In this document: positions 20,093 through 28,782 of the stretch, in pieces
Position numbering within the stretch: the stretch's first letter is position 1
How the letters are laid out: the number at the start of each line of letters is the position of its first letter
Source of the DNA: CAWHHZ01 sp963829355
GTDB taxonomy: Bacteria > Acidobacteriota > Thermoanaerobaculia > Gp7-AA8 > JAHWKK01
NCBI GenBank assembly: GCA_963829355.1
Contig: CAWHHZ010000005.1
Location: 1-61,514 of the forward strand
Length of the DNA: 61,514 nt
Direction: 5' to 3'
Translations under genes and position numbers: made by a program
Notes under the pieces: model-generated
Databases searched by the model: none
Told to the model about the DNA's origin: nothing
What the model saw: only the letters and a program-made list of their open reading frames with translations

Positions 20093-22398
20093 TTAGTCGT
20101 TTCTGTTTCCGCCGCCGCCGCTTCCGCCGCGGCCGCCGCGATCTCTGCCGCCGCCACTTCCGCCACGGCCACCGCTGCCGCCGCGACCACCACGGCCACC
20201 GCGGTCTCCGCCTCGGCCGCCACCGCCACCGGGACGACCACCACGATCGGGACGGTCACCACGCTCTTCGCGGCGCTTCCGCTGCTCTTCCATCTGCGCC
20301 TTCTCCTCCTCTGTCGGAGGCGGAAGAAGTGGCTTTCTGGAGAGACGGATCTTGCCGGTGTCGGAGTCGATATCGACGACCTGAACCTCGACCTCGTCGC
20401 CGAGATTGAAGTGATCGGTCGACCTCGTTGACACGGTGATACGCGATCTCGGAGATGTGCAGCAGGCCGTCCTGGCCCGGGAGCACCTCGATGAATGCAC
20501 CGTACGGCTCGATACGCTTGACCGTTCCGGTGTAGTTGGTGCCGATCTCCGGCTCCTCGGTCAGACCCTTGATGATCTCGATCGCCTGGTTGGCGGCATC
20601 CTTGTCGTTCGACGCGATGATGATCTTGCCGTCGTCGTTGATCTCGATCTTGGTGCCGGTCTGCTCGGTGATCGAACGGATCGTCTTGCCACCCGATCCG
20701 ATGACGTCGCGGATCTTGTCGCGCGGAATCTGAATCGTGTAGAGACGCGGTGCATACTCGGACATCTCGGAACGAGGCTCTGCGAGAGCCGCATCCATCT
20801 TGTCGAGAATGAACATTCTTCCGGCTTTCGCCTGCTCGAGAGCCTGACGCATGATCTCGCGCTCGATTCCGGCGACCTTGATGTCCATCTGCAGGGCCGT
20901 GATGCCTTCGCGGCTTCCGGCGACCTTGAAGTCCATGTCACCCTCGTGATCCTCCGCTCCGGCGATGTCGGTCAGAACGACCGCATTGTTCTCGCCCTTG
21001 ACGAGTCCCATCGCCACACCGGCAACCGGCGAGCGCAGCGGGACGCCGGCATCCATCAGCGAGAGCGATCCGCCACATACCGTGGCCATCGACGACGAAC
21101 CATTCGACTCGAGAATGTCGGAGACGCAACGGATCGTGTAGGGGAAATCCTCTTCGTGCGGCAGGAGCGGCTCGAGCGCACGACGGGCCAGATTACCGTG
21201 GCCGATCTCGCGACGTGCTGGTCCGCGCATGAACTTCACCTCTCCGACCGAGAATGGCGGGAAGTTGTAGTGCAGGAGGAATCTCTGGAACGTCTCTCCC
21301 TCGAAGTCCTCGACCTTCTGCGCTTCCTGAGGAGTTCCGAGAGTGATCGTGACGAGCGCCTGCGTCTCGCCGCGGGTGAAGATTGCAGAACCGTGCGTAC
21401 GCGGAAGCACGTTGGTCTCGATCCAGATGTCGCGGATCTCGTCCGGACGGCGGCCATCGAGGCGCTTCTGTTCGTTGGTGATGAGGTCGCGTGTGATCTG
21501 CGTCTGGAGAGCCTTCCATCGCGGCCTTGCGGGCCGAGATCTCCTCGAGGTTCTCTGCGTCGATCCCTTCGAGCGCCTTCTCCTTGACCTCACGAACCTT
21601 GTCGCGTCGCGCCTGCTTGCCTTCGACCAGGAGAGCTCCCTTGAAATCGGAGTAGAGCCGGTCGCTCAGATCCTTGTACAGCTCGTCGGAGTACTTCGGC
21701 GTGACCGTGACTTCGATCTTCTCCTTGCCTGCTTCGGCCCGGAGCTCTTTCTGAAGGTTGACGATCTCCTTGATCGCGCGATGGGCCTCATCGAGCGCGT
21801 CGAGGATGACCGACTCGTCGAGCTCGCGTGCACCCGCTTCGACCATCACGATCGCATGCTCGGTTCCCGCCACGATCAGATCGAGATCCGAAAGATCGCG
21901 ATCGGAGTTGGTCGGATTGATCACGAACTTTCCGTCGACCCGTCCGACACGGACAGCACCGATCGGATTCGGGAACGGAATCTCCGAGAGAACGAGCGCC
22001 GCCGAGGCACCGTTGAGGGCCAGGACGTCGGGGTCATTCTGTCCGTCGGCGGAGAGGACGAGGCCGATCACCTGAGTCTCCTGACGGTAGCCCGGCGCGA
22101 ACGACGGGCGCAGCGGCCGGTCGATCAGACGGGCGGTGAGGGTTTCCTTCTCGGTCGGCCGGCCTTCGCGCTTGAAGAAGCCGCCCGGGATCCGTCCGCC
22201 AGCGTATGTGTACTCTTTGTAGTCGACCGTCAGCGGCATGAAGTCGCCAGGACCAGCCGAGTCTTTGAAGCACGCGGTCGCGAGAACGACTGTGTCGCCC
22301 AACCGCACCACCACTGAGCCACTCGCCTGCTTCGCGAGCTTTCCTGTTTCGATCGAGAGGGTGCTTCCGCCGATCTGGAGTTCTTTCTTCGTCACCAT
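20093..22398 (-). CDS. pnp: Polyribonucleotide nucleotidyltransferase (two frameshifts)
   Basis: PNPase, the phosphorolytic 3'-5' exoribonuclease. From ATG 22398 (MVTKKELQIGGSTLSIETGK), preceded by AAGGGGA, the RNase PH domain 1, linker, RNase PH domain 2 (KRLDGRRPDEIR, PARREIGHGNLARRAL), KH (DVIGSGGKTIRSITEQTGT) and S1 (GTNYTGTVKRIEPYGAFIEV) are all present. The frame shifts near 21525 (after KAAME) and near 20425 (after VNEV). Both are single-base and all motifs continue, so consensus errors are likely in this housekeeping gene. After S1 the protein ends in a roughly 40-residue tail rich in RGG repeats, unusual for PNPase. Last gene of the rimP-to-pnp string, followed by a strong terminator. 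Confidence 0.93.
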
Positions 22399-22460
22399 TT
22401 TCCCCTTTGGGGATGCAGTCCACTCATCAACTGCATCAATGTCTGTATGAAAAGCGTGAT

Positions 22461-22490
22461 TGCGCCGCACAGGGATATCCTGTGGGCGCA
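22461..22490 (-). promoter_or_regulatory. Hairpin in the rpsO-pnp spacer
   Basis: TGCGCC-G-CACAGG / CCTGTG-GGCGCA makes a 12-bp stem with one bulge and loop GATAT. It lies between rpsO and pnp without a T run, so it is not an ordinary terminator. In E. coli a hairpin in the same spacer is cut by RNase III during pnp autocontrol; a similar role is possible here. Confidence 0.5.
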
Positions 22491-22547
22491 GGGAAAGGGG
22501 CGGTCTCGAGCCCTGGAGTGGCAGGTGGTCGGTTGACCGCCCGCGGC

Positions 22548-22814
22548 CTACTTACGAATACCGAGGCGCTCGATGACAGTGCGATAGCGCTCGACGTCCT
22601 TCTTCTTGAGGTAGTCGAGAAGACGACGACGCTGTCCGACCAGCTTCAGCAGTCCGCGACGGCTGTGGTGGTCCTTCGTGTGCGTCTTGAAATGCTCGGT
22701 GAGGTACGAGATCCGGTTCGAAAGAAGCGCGATCTGCACCTCGGGAGAGCCTGTGTCTCCCTCATGCGTCTGAAAATCGTTGATGATGTCTGTTTTTGCT
22801 TTCAGCGTTGCCAA
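22548..22814 (-). CDS. rpsO: 30S ribosomal protein S15
   Basis: 88 residues, the normal size. THEGDTGSPEVQIALLSNRI, LTEHFKTHTKDHHSRRGLL and GQRRRLLDYLKKKDVERYR are the family signature. It binds the central domain of 16S rRNA early in 30S assembly. It is followed by pnp, the near-universal neighbour. Confidence 0.98.
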   Translation of the reverse strand: MATLKAKTDIINDFQTHEGDTGSPEVQIALLSNRISYLTEHFKTHTKDHHSRRGLLKLVGQRRRLLDYLKKKDVERYRTVIERLGIRK

Positions 22815-23183
22815 AACGTTTTCTCCTGAATCCAGAGTGATTTAGTCCCTTATTAGTCCGTCAATCTAACACGCGTTTGTTCATTTTAGTTCCCGGGGCT
22901 GGGAAGAATGCTGAATGCTGAATGCTGAATGCTGAATGTGGAGCGATGAAATGGACCGCAGCGGGCAGTAGATATGTCTTCTCGAGTACCTGTTCCCCTT
23001 GTCATTCCGAGCGGAGCGAGGAATCTGGGCGTGGGAAGTCGTCTGGTTCCTTCCACACACCCAGATTCCTCAGTCGCGATGAAGCCGCTCCTTCGGAATG
23101 ACAAGGCTGCGACGCTCATTGAGCGTTTCTCTTCGATCGTTGCATCGTTCATCGTTCATCGTTCATCGTTCATCGTTCATCGT
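22815..23183. repeat. Intergenic repeats between truB and rpsO
   Basis: GAATGCT heptads (22907-22935); a palindromic repeat with ends TTGTCATTCCGAGCGGAGCG and CTCCTTCGGAATGACAAG (22998-23105); and a TCATCGT heptad array (23148-23190) that runs into truB. These lie inside what is otherwise a tight operon. Confidence 0.75.
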
Positions 23184-24104
23184 TCATCGTTTGAGAACCA
23201 CTCTCGGCTGGACCACCACTGGTCCTCCGCCTTCGCGCAGAACCTCCGTCACACGTCCGATGGCGATCAGCTCTCCGGACGCGTTCAGCACGCTGACGAG
23301 ATCGTCCTCGGAGAGGGTGCCGCTCTGCGGCTTTGCGATGACGGTCTGTCCGTTGAGGAGCTTTGTCTCCTGCGCCGGATCGATCATCAGATCACTGAAC
23401 GGAAGGCGGATCTCCCGGAAGGTCTTGAAGTGCGGTGAGGCGAAAATATCGTCCTTTGGCGTGTCCCTGATCACAGCGGATGACAGCGCATCGTCGATTC
23501 TGAACTCGCCGATTTCTGTACGCCGCAGGCTCGAGAGGTGCGCGCCGACACCGACGATCTCGCCCAGATCGTGCGCAACAGAGCGGACGTACGTCCCGGC
23601 AGAGCATCTCATCCTGAAGCGGATTCGACTCCCCTTCTTCTCCAGCAACACGAGCTCGTGTACGGTGACGCGCTTCGGTTCGAGCTGCGGCGTCTCCCCT
23701 CTGCGGGCGAGTTTGTAGGCGCGTTGCCCGCCCACCTTCTTGGCCGAATAGGATGGCGGCATCTGGTCGAGCTCGCCCCGGAACCGGTCGAACAGAGTCT
23801 CGAAGTCGACCGACTCGATATCGTGATCGTTCTGTTCACCCTGCGGCTCACCTTGCGCATCGTAGGTGTCGGTGGCCCAGCCGAAACGGACTTCCGCCTC
23901 GTAGGTCTTGTCCATACCCGTCAGGAATGACTGCAGGCGCGTGGCGCCGCCGACGCACAGCACGAGAAGTCCCGTTGCCAGCGGATCGAGCGTTCCGGTG
24001 TGGCCGATCTTCTTGATCCCCGACGCGCGGCGTACCAGCGCCACGGCGTCATGCGAGGTGATCCCCGCTTCCTTGTCGATCAGTAGGAGCCCGTCTCGAT
24101 TCAT
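23184..24104 (-). CDS. truB: tRNA pseudouridine-55 synthase TruB
   Basis: 306 residues. DGLLLIDKEAGITSHDAV and KIGHTGTLDPLATGLLVLCV (catalytic Asp in TLDP), YEAEVRFGWATDTYDAQGE, PSYSAKKVGGQRAYKLAR and CSAGTYVRSVAHDLG are all TruB motifs; a PUA-like end follows. It makes pseudouridine 55 in tRNA. Its ATG overlaps the nrnA stop (ATGA, 24101-24104). Its own stop TGA is the first heptad of the downstream TCATCGT array, so the array touches the coding end. Confidence 0.97.
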   Translation of the reverse strand: MNRDGLLLIDKEAGITSHDAVALVRRASGIKKIGHTGTLDPLATGLLVLCVGGATRLQSFLTGMDKTYEAEVRFGWATDTYDAQGEPQGEQNDHDIESVDFETLFDRFRGELDQMPPSYSAKKVGGQRAYKLARRGETPQLEPKRVTVHELVLLEKKGSRIRFRMRCSAGTYVRSVAHDLGEIVGVGAHLSSLRRTEIGEFRIDDALSSAVIRDTPKDDIFASPHFKTFREIRLPFSDLMIDPAQETKLLNGQTVIAKPQSGTLSEDDLVSVLNASGELIAIGRVTEVLREGGGPVVVQPRVVLKR

Positions 24105-25117
24105 TCGCTCAGCGCCACTTCCAGTTTTTCGAGCAGGATCGCCTGAGCCTGATCGATCGGAGCGTCAATCCGGCATCCGGCAGCGGCCTTGTGCCCTCCG
24201 CCGCCAAACGAGGCAGCCACCTTCATGACGTCGACTCCCGGCTTCGCGCGAAGCGACACCCTGGTCTTTCCGTCTTCCGTCTGCTTGAGGAATGCTGCAA
24301 CCAGAACTCCGTCGATGACTCTGCCGTAGCTCGAAATCCCGTCGGAGTGCTCCGGCGTCGCTCCCGCCTGATCGAGCATCTCCTTCGTCAGCCGCATCAC
24401 GGAGATCTTTCCATCGGCGTGCATTTCGAGGGTCGAGAGGCAGAGTCCCAGGAGCTTGAGCGCTGCCGGATCCTGACTCTCGTTGAGCCAGAGCGAGATC
24501 TCGCCGGGATTCGCGCCCGCTTCGACCAGACGCTTCGCCGCGTCGAACGCCCGAAGGGTCGTGTTCGTGTAGCGGAAGAATCCTGTATCACTCGCGAGCG
24601 AGACGTAAATGGCAGTCGCCATCCGCTCGTCGATCGCGACGCCGAGCTCGTCGGCGATTTGAAGCAGCATCTCACCCACCGAGGGCGCTTCGAGATCGAC
24701 CCAGTTGAGCTCACCGTACATGGTGTTGCCGAGATGGTGATCGATGTTCACGACCGGTCCGGGAAGGATCTCGTATCCGCAACGCTCCTTGTCGGGGCAC
24801 TCCATCGTGAAGAGTCCGTCGAAGTCCTCGGGATAGCCGGGAGGAAGTGAATCGCTGACGGTCACTTCATCCATCCCCGGCAGATGCTTCAGCGGAGGCG
24901 CCCATCCGTCGCGAACGACGACGCGGGCGGTCTTGCCGAGGGTCTCGATCATGAATCTGAGAGCGAGAGCACTGCCGAGGGCGTCGCCGTCGGGATTTCT
25001 GTGTCCGGTGACCAGGAAGCTCTTCCCCGCCCGGATCTTTTCCGCAATCGCGGCGACCGGAGATTCAGCGTTACTCTTCTTCGTCATCGGCTCGCTCTTC
25101 TTCATCGGCTCGGTCAT
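24101..25117 (-). CDS. nrnA: DHH/DHHA1 phosphoesterase, NrnA-like
   Basis: 338 residues. TGHRNPDGDALGSALAL (motif I), VVNIDHHLGNTMYGE (DHH motif III) and SLASDTGFFRYTNTT form the DHH core; FGGGGHKAAAGCRID near the end is the DHHA1 GGGH motif. NrnA degrades nanoRNAs and 3',5'-phosphoadenosine phosphate. ATG 25117 is preceded by CAGGAGGTG at good spacing, so the gene overlaps the rbfA end by 47 bp. Part of the infB-rbfA-truB string, where this gene is often found. Confidence 0.93.
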   Translation of the reverse strand: MTEPMKKSEPMTKKSNAESPVAAIAEKIRAGKSFLVTGHRNPDGDALGSALALRFMIETLGKTARVVVRDGWAPPLKHLPGMDEVTVSDSLPPGYPEDFDGLFTMECPDKERCGYEILPGPVVNIDHHLGNTMYGELNWVDLEAPSVGEMLLQIADELGVAIDERMATAIYVSLASDTGFFRYTNTTLRAFDAAKRLVEAGANPGEISLWLNESQDPAALKLLGLCLSTLEMHADGKISVMRLTKEMLDQAGATPEHSDGISSYGRVIDGVLVAAFLKQTEDGKTRVSLRAKPGVDVMKVAASFGGGGHKAAAGCRIDAPIDQAQAILLEKLEVALSE

Positions 25118-25463
25118 GCGGCAGCACCTCCTGAAGAATCCGGCCGATGTGATCAGCAGCCGCGGCGGTATCGTCAGGTACGAAGGTCATTTTCGGCGTA
25201 TGACGCAGCTTGACGCGCTGCGAGACGAGATGGCGGATCTTGCCCTGCAGCTCATTGAGCTTCTCTGCGGCGGCATGACGCTGCTCGTCATCTCCCAGGC
25301 TGCTCACGTACACCTTCGCGTACGAGAAATCTGTGGTCACGTCGACATCCGTGATCGACGCGAGAGTGAGAACCTGGTCGGAGAACTCACGTCTGATAAT
25401 TTCTGACAATGCGTGGCGAATCTCTTCGCCAACCCGAATCGTGCGGCGGCTTTTTTCTTTCAC
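25071..25463 (-). CDS. rbfA: Ribosome-binding factor A
   Basis: 130 residues. RTIRVGEEIRHALSEIIRRE, TLASITDVDVTTDFSYAKVY and LRHTPKMTFVPDDT are typical of RbfA, a 30S maturation factor with a KH-type fold. A short acidic tail (ADEEERADDEEE) follows. The ATG overlaps the ylxP stop (25460-25463), and the end overlaps nrnA. Confidence 0.96.
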   Translation of the reverse strand: MKEKSRRTIRVGEEIRHALSEIIRREFSDQVLTLASITDVDVTTDFSYAKVYVSSLGDDEQRHAAAEKLNELQGKIRHLVSQRVKLRHTPKMTFVPDDTAAAADHIGRILQEVLPHDRADEEERADDEEE

Positions 25464-25801
25464 TGTTCCTGGTCTCCGAGTGAAAATCCGTAAACTCCGA
25501 GGTTGACCTCGGGGTCGAAATCGAGAGCTTCGGTGGTCCAGCCGCTCAGCACGGCCTCTCCATCTTCCTCGATCAGAGAAGAGATCGATTCGAACACCGA
25601 GTCGATCTTCTTCGGGTTCGAAGAGACGAAGCAGATTCCGAGCCTCGCACGCTGATGAAGATCATGCAATGCGACCTCGGCTACCGATACTCGCAAACGA
25701 TTGCGGAGGTGATCCTTCAATCGCCGGACCACACTCCGTTTCGATTTCAATGACTGCGCGTGCGGAATGTGAATCTCCGCGATGGCAACTCCAACGATCA
25801 T
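25460..25801 (-). CDS. DUF503 family protein (YlxP)
   Basis: 113 residues. VGVAIAEIHIPHAQSLKSKR and SVVRRLKDHLRNRLRVSVAE are the DUF503 signature. The family is found between infB and rbfA in many bacteria; its role is unclear, probably in ribosome or RNA work. Translationally coupled to rbfA by ATGA. Confidence 0.93.
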   Translation of the reverse strand: MIVGVAIAEIHIPHAQSLKSKRSVVRRLKDHLRNRLRVSVAEVALHDLHQRARLGICFVSSNPKKIDSVFESISSLIEEDGEAVLSGWTTEALDFDPEVNLGVYGFSLGDQEQ

Positions 25802-25933
25802 GGGGGGTCAGTCGTCAGTCATCGCCGTCAGTCATCAGTCGACGGCCTCTGTCACGAGCCGCTGTCCATGACCACCTGCCGATCAGCCCCGAAGGTCTGA
25901 CGACTGTTGACTGTTGACTGTCGACTGCTTCTA
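25802..25933. repeat. GTCAGTC/GACTGTT heptad arrays between infB and ylxP
   Basis: GTCAGTCGTCAGTCATCGCC and GTCAGTCATCAGTCGACGG (25806-25845) face GACTGTTGACTGTTGACTGT, CGACTG (25900-25927), which are partly inverted relative to each other. They interrupt an operon that is otherwise almost gapless. Confidence 0.75.
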
Positions 25934-28774
25934 TTACTCCAGCTGCGCGGCTCTCTGCTCGAGGACGAACGCTTCGATGATGTCGCCGACCTTGACGTCC
26001 TGGTATCGCTCGAGACTGATACCGCACTCCATCCCTTCGCGGACTTCCGACACGTCATCCTTGAAGCGTCGGAGCGATCCGATCTTGCCTTCGTGGATGA
26101 CGCGATTGTCGCGCAGGAGGCGTGCGTGAGCGTTTCTCGGGATGACGCCGTCGACCACATGTGATCCAGCGACCACACCGGCGCGCGGCACCTTGAACGT
26201 GTCGCGAACCTCGGCACGGCCACGGAATACTTCTTCCGTGATCGGTTCGAGGAGTCCGGCCATCGCGAGTTTAATCTCGTCGAGCAGCTCATAAATGATC
26301 GTGTGAAGACGGATCTCGATCTCTTCCTTCTTCGCGAGCTCGGAGGCGTTCTTCTCCGGGCGCACGTTGAAGCCGATGATGATGGCGTTCGACGCGCTCG
26401 CAAGGAGGACATCGTTCGTGCTGACCGCGCCGACCGAGGCATGGATGACTTTGACCTCGACCTTCTTGACCGAGAGCTTCTGCAGGCTGTCGCGCAGCAC
26501 TTCGACCGAACCCTGAACGTCGGCCTTCACGATCAGGTTGAGCTCCTTGAGCTCGCCCTGCTCCATCCTCGAGAAGAGCTGCTCGAGCGACATTTTCGGT
26601 CCCGTCTTGAGCGCAGCTTCGCGGCGTGCGCGGTCCTGTCGGAGCTCCGAGATCGTTTCCGCTTCCGCCTTCTCGTCCACGACGACGAACGTGTCGCCAG
26701 CGTCGGGCATGTCATCAAAACCCATGACCGAGACCGGAGTCGCCGGTCCTGCCGCCTTGATGCGGTCTCCGCGGTCGTTCATCATCGCCTTGACCTTACC
26801 GGTGACCGTGCCGGAGATGAACGTGTCCCCGATGTTGAGCGTGCCGTCCTGGACGAGAACCGTTGCGACGTTTCCGCGGCCGAGCTCCTTTTTCGCCTCG
26901 AGCACGACACCCTTTGCGGCGCGGTTGCTCGAAGCCTTCAGCTCGAGGAGTTCCGACTGGAGCAGAATCATCTCCAGAAGGTCGTCGATGCCGGTGCCCT
27001 TGGTGGCCGAAACCTCGACCGAGACCACATCGCCGCCCCACTGCTCGACGAGAACGCCGGCGGAGGAGAGCTCCTGGCGGACCTTGTCCGGGTTGGCGTT
27101 CGCCTTGTCGATCTTGTTGACGGCGACGATCATCGGAACCTTGGCTGCCCGAGCGTGATCGATCGCTTCCTTCGTCTGCGGCATGACGCCATCGTCCGCC
27201 GCGACGACGAGAATGACGATGTCGGTCGCCTTCGCTCCTCGGGCGCGCATCAGAGTGAATGCTTCGTGACCGGGGGTGTCGAGGAAGACGATCTTCTGTC
27301 CGTTCTTCTCCACCGCGTAAGCACCGATGTGCTGCGTGATGCCGCCCGCCTCGCCCTCAGCGACACGCGCCTCACGAATTGCATCGAGCAGCGAGGTCTT
27401 GCCGTGGTCGACGTGACCCATGACGGTGATGACCGGCGCGCGCGGGTCGGTTCCTGCCTCTTCGGCCTCGGCCTCGCGCTCCATCTCTTCGAGCTCGATC
27501 GATTCCTCGTACGTGACCACCTCGGCTTCGATGCCGAGATCCTGCGCGATCTCCATCGCCAGTTCGGCATCGAGCGGGGCGTTCATGTTGAGCATCCGAC
27601 CTTTCTTCATCATCAGATGCTTGATCAGGTCGTTCGCCTTGATGTCGAGCTTGTCGGCGAGATCCTTGACGGTCGTGCCTTCTGTAAGTGTGATCGGTGC
27701 CTCCGGTCGTTTGAATTCGAGTATTTTTCCTGAAACGGGCGCTGCCTGCTTGCGCTTGTCGCGCCGTGACGACGGCGTGGAAGGCGAGTCCTCGCCTGCC
27801 GGTTTGATCGGCGCTTCCTCGTCCTCGAGAACAGCGGACGCGGAGAACGGGCCCTTGTGCAGAAGCTCCTGACGTTCGCGGTCCATCCCCGTCGTACGAC
27901 GGCGTTTGCCCGCGTGCTTTTTCCTGTCGACGCGATCCTTGTCGTCGTCATCGACGCGGCGCTTTCTGGTCGTGTGGGTCGAGGCCGGGGGCATCGATTC
28001 CTCCACACCCATTCCCGGACGTCCGCCGGGACCGGGTCGGCCACCGGGACCGGGCCTGCCACCTGGCGCCGGTCTGCCACCGGGGGCAGGACGGCCGCCT
28101 GGCGCGGCGGGACGACCACCACCTGGTCCGGGACGCGCAGCCGCCGGACGCTGACGGCGCTGATCGCCGTAGTCGGGTCGCGGCGCATCCACGGTACGCG
28201 CACGTGGTCCGGTCGGACCCTTGCGCTTCTGTGGGCGCTCCGGAGCCCTGGCAGCTTCCTTCGGCTTCTCGACCGGAGCTGCCGCTTCCTTCTTCTTCTG
28301 CTCGTCCTCGGCCGCCTTCTGCTCAGCCGCCCGGGCAGCAGCTTCCTGCTCCTCAGCCTGGCGCTGCTTTGCCTCCTCGGCGAGGCGCGCCTGTTCGACG
28401 GCCTCCGCCTCGGCTGCTTCGACGAACTCCTGAATCACCGGACCCTGAGAGGTGTCTGCCGGAGGTGCCTCTTCGCCCTCGGGCCTGATCCTGCGCTCAG
28501 GTTTCGGCTTGACGATCGGACGCGGTGGCTTCACGAGCCGCGCCTTCCGCTCGCGTTCCTTCTTCTCGTCCTCGACCCGCTCGTCGCGCATGATCACGGC
28601 ACGGGGCCGCCGCTGTGCGACCTTCTTTCCAGACAGGATCGCCACGATCACGTTGTGATCGATCGAAGCATTCTCATCCTCCACCTGCACTCCGAGGGAC
28701 TGCAGTTTGAAGATGAGATCCTTCGATGGGATACCCATCTGACTCGCGAGCTCTTTGACTCGGACATTCGCCAT
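25934..28774 (-). CDS. infB: Translation initiation factor IF-2
   Basis: 946 residues. The N-terminus VRVKELASQMGIPSKDLIFK is the IF2N domain. A long charged linker has KPKEAARAPERPQ-type repeats and a Gly/Pro/Arg block (GGRPAPGGRPGPGGRPG, about residues 220-255). A second IF2N domain (TVKDLADKLDIKANDLIKHL) precedes the GTPase: VMGHVDHGKTSLLDAI (G1), FLDTPGHEAF (G3), VAVNKID (G4). Domains II, III and IV follow. IF-2 brings fMet-tRNA to the 30S and drives subunit joining. It lies 8 bp downstream of nusA. The long, low-complexity linker explains the size. Confidence 0.98.
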   Translation of the reverse strand: MANVRVKELASQMGIPSKDLIFKLQSLGVQVEDENASIDHNVIVAILSGKKVAQRRPRAVIMRDERVEDEKKERERKARLVKPPRPIVKPKPERRIRPEGEEAPPADTSQGPVIQEFVEAAEAEAVEQARLAEEAKQRQAEEQEAAARAAEQKAAEDEQKKKEAAAPVEKPKEAARAPERPQKRKGPTGPRARTVDAPRPDYGDQRRQRPAAARPGPGGGRPAAPGGRPAPGGRPAPGGRPGPGGRPGPGGRPGMGVEESMPPASTHTTRKRRVDDDDKDRVDRKKHAGKRRRTTGMDRERQELLHKGPFSASAVLEDEEAPIKPAGEDSPSTPSSRRDKRKQAAPVSGKILEFKRPEAPITLTEGTTVKDLADKLDIKANDLIKHLMMKKGRMLNMNAPLDAELAMEIAQDLGIEAEVVTYEESIELEEMEREAEAEEAGTDPRAPVITVMGHVDHGKTSLLDAIREARVAEGEAGGITQHIGAYAVEKNGQKIVFLDTPGHEAFTLMRARGAKATDIVILVVAADDGVMPQTKEAIDHARAAKVPMIVAVNKIDKANANPDKVRQELSSAGVLVEQWGGDVVSVEVSATKGTGIDDLLEMILLQSELLELKASSNRAAKGVVLEAKKELGRGNVATVLVQDGTLNIGDTFISGTVTGKVKAMMNDRGDRIKAAGPATPVSVMGFDDMPDAGDTFVVVDEKAEAETISELRQDRARREAALKTGPKMSLEQLFSRMEQGELKELNLIVKADVQGSVEVLRDSLQKLSVKKVEVKVIHASVGAVSTNDVLLASASNAIIIGFNVRPEKNASELAKKEEIEIRLHTIIYELLDEIKLAMAGLLEPITEEVFRGRAEVRDTFKVPRAGVVAGSHVVDGVIPRNAHARLLRDNRVIHEGKIGSLRRFKDDVSEVREGMECGISLERYQDVKVGDIIEAFVLEQRAAQLE

Positions 28775-28782
28775 TTCGATCG

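Noticed and set aside
20436..21587. Plus-strand frame of 383 codons
   Set aside because: Antisense to pnp.
22461..22490. rpsO-pnp hairpin as an intrinsic terminator
   Set aside because: No T run follows the stem on the minus strand; kept as a possible regulatory hairpin.
23148..23190. Tandem TCATCGT units as a CRISPR array
   Set aside because: The units are contiguous heptads without spacers; no cas genes are present.
26303..27733. Long plus-strand frame of 476 codons
   Set aside because: Antisense to infB; a shadow of its codon pattern.
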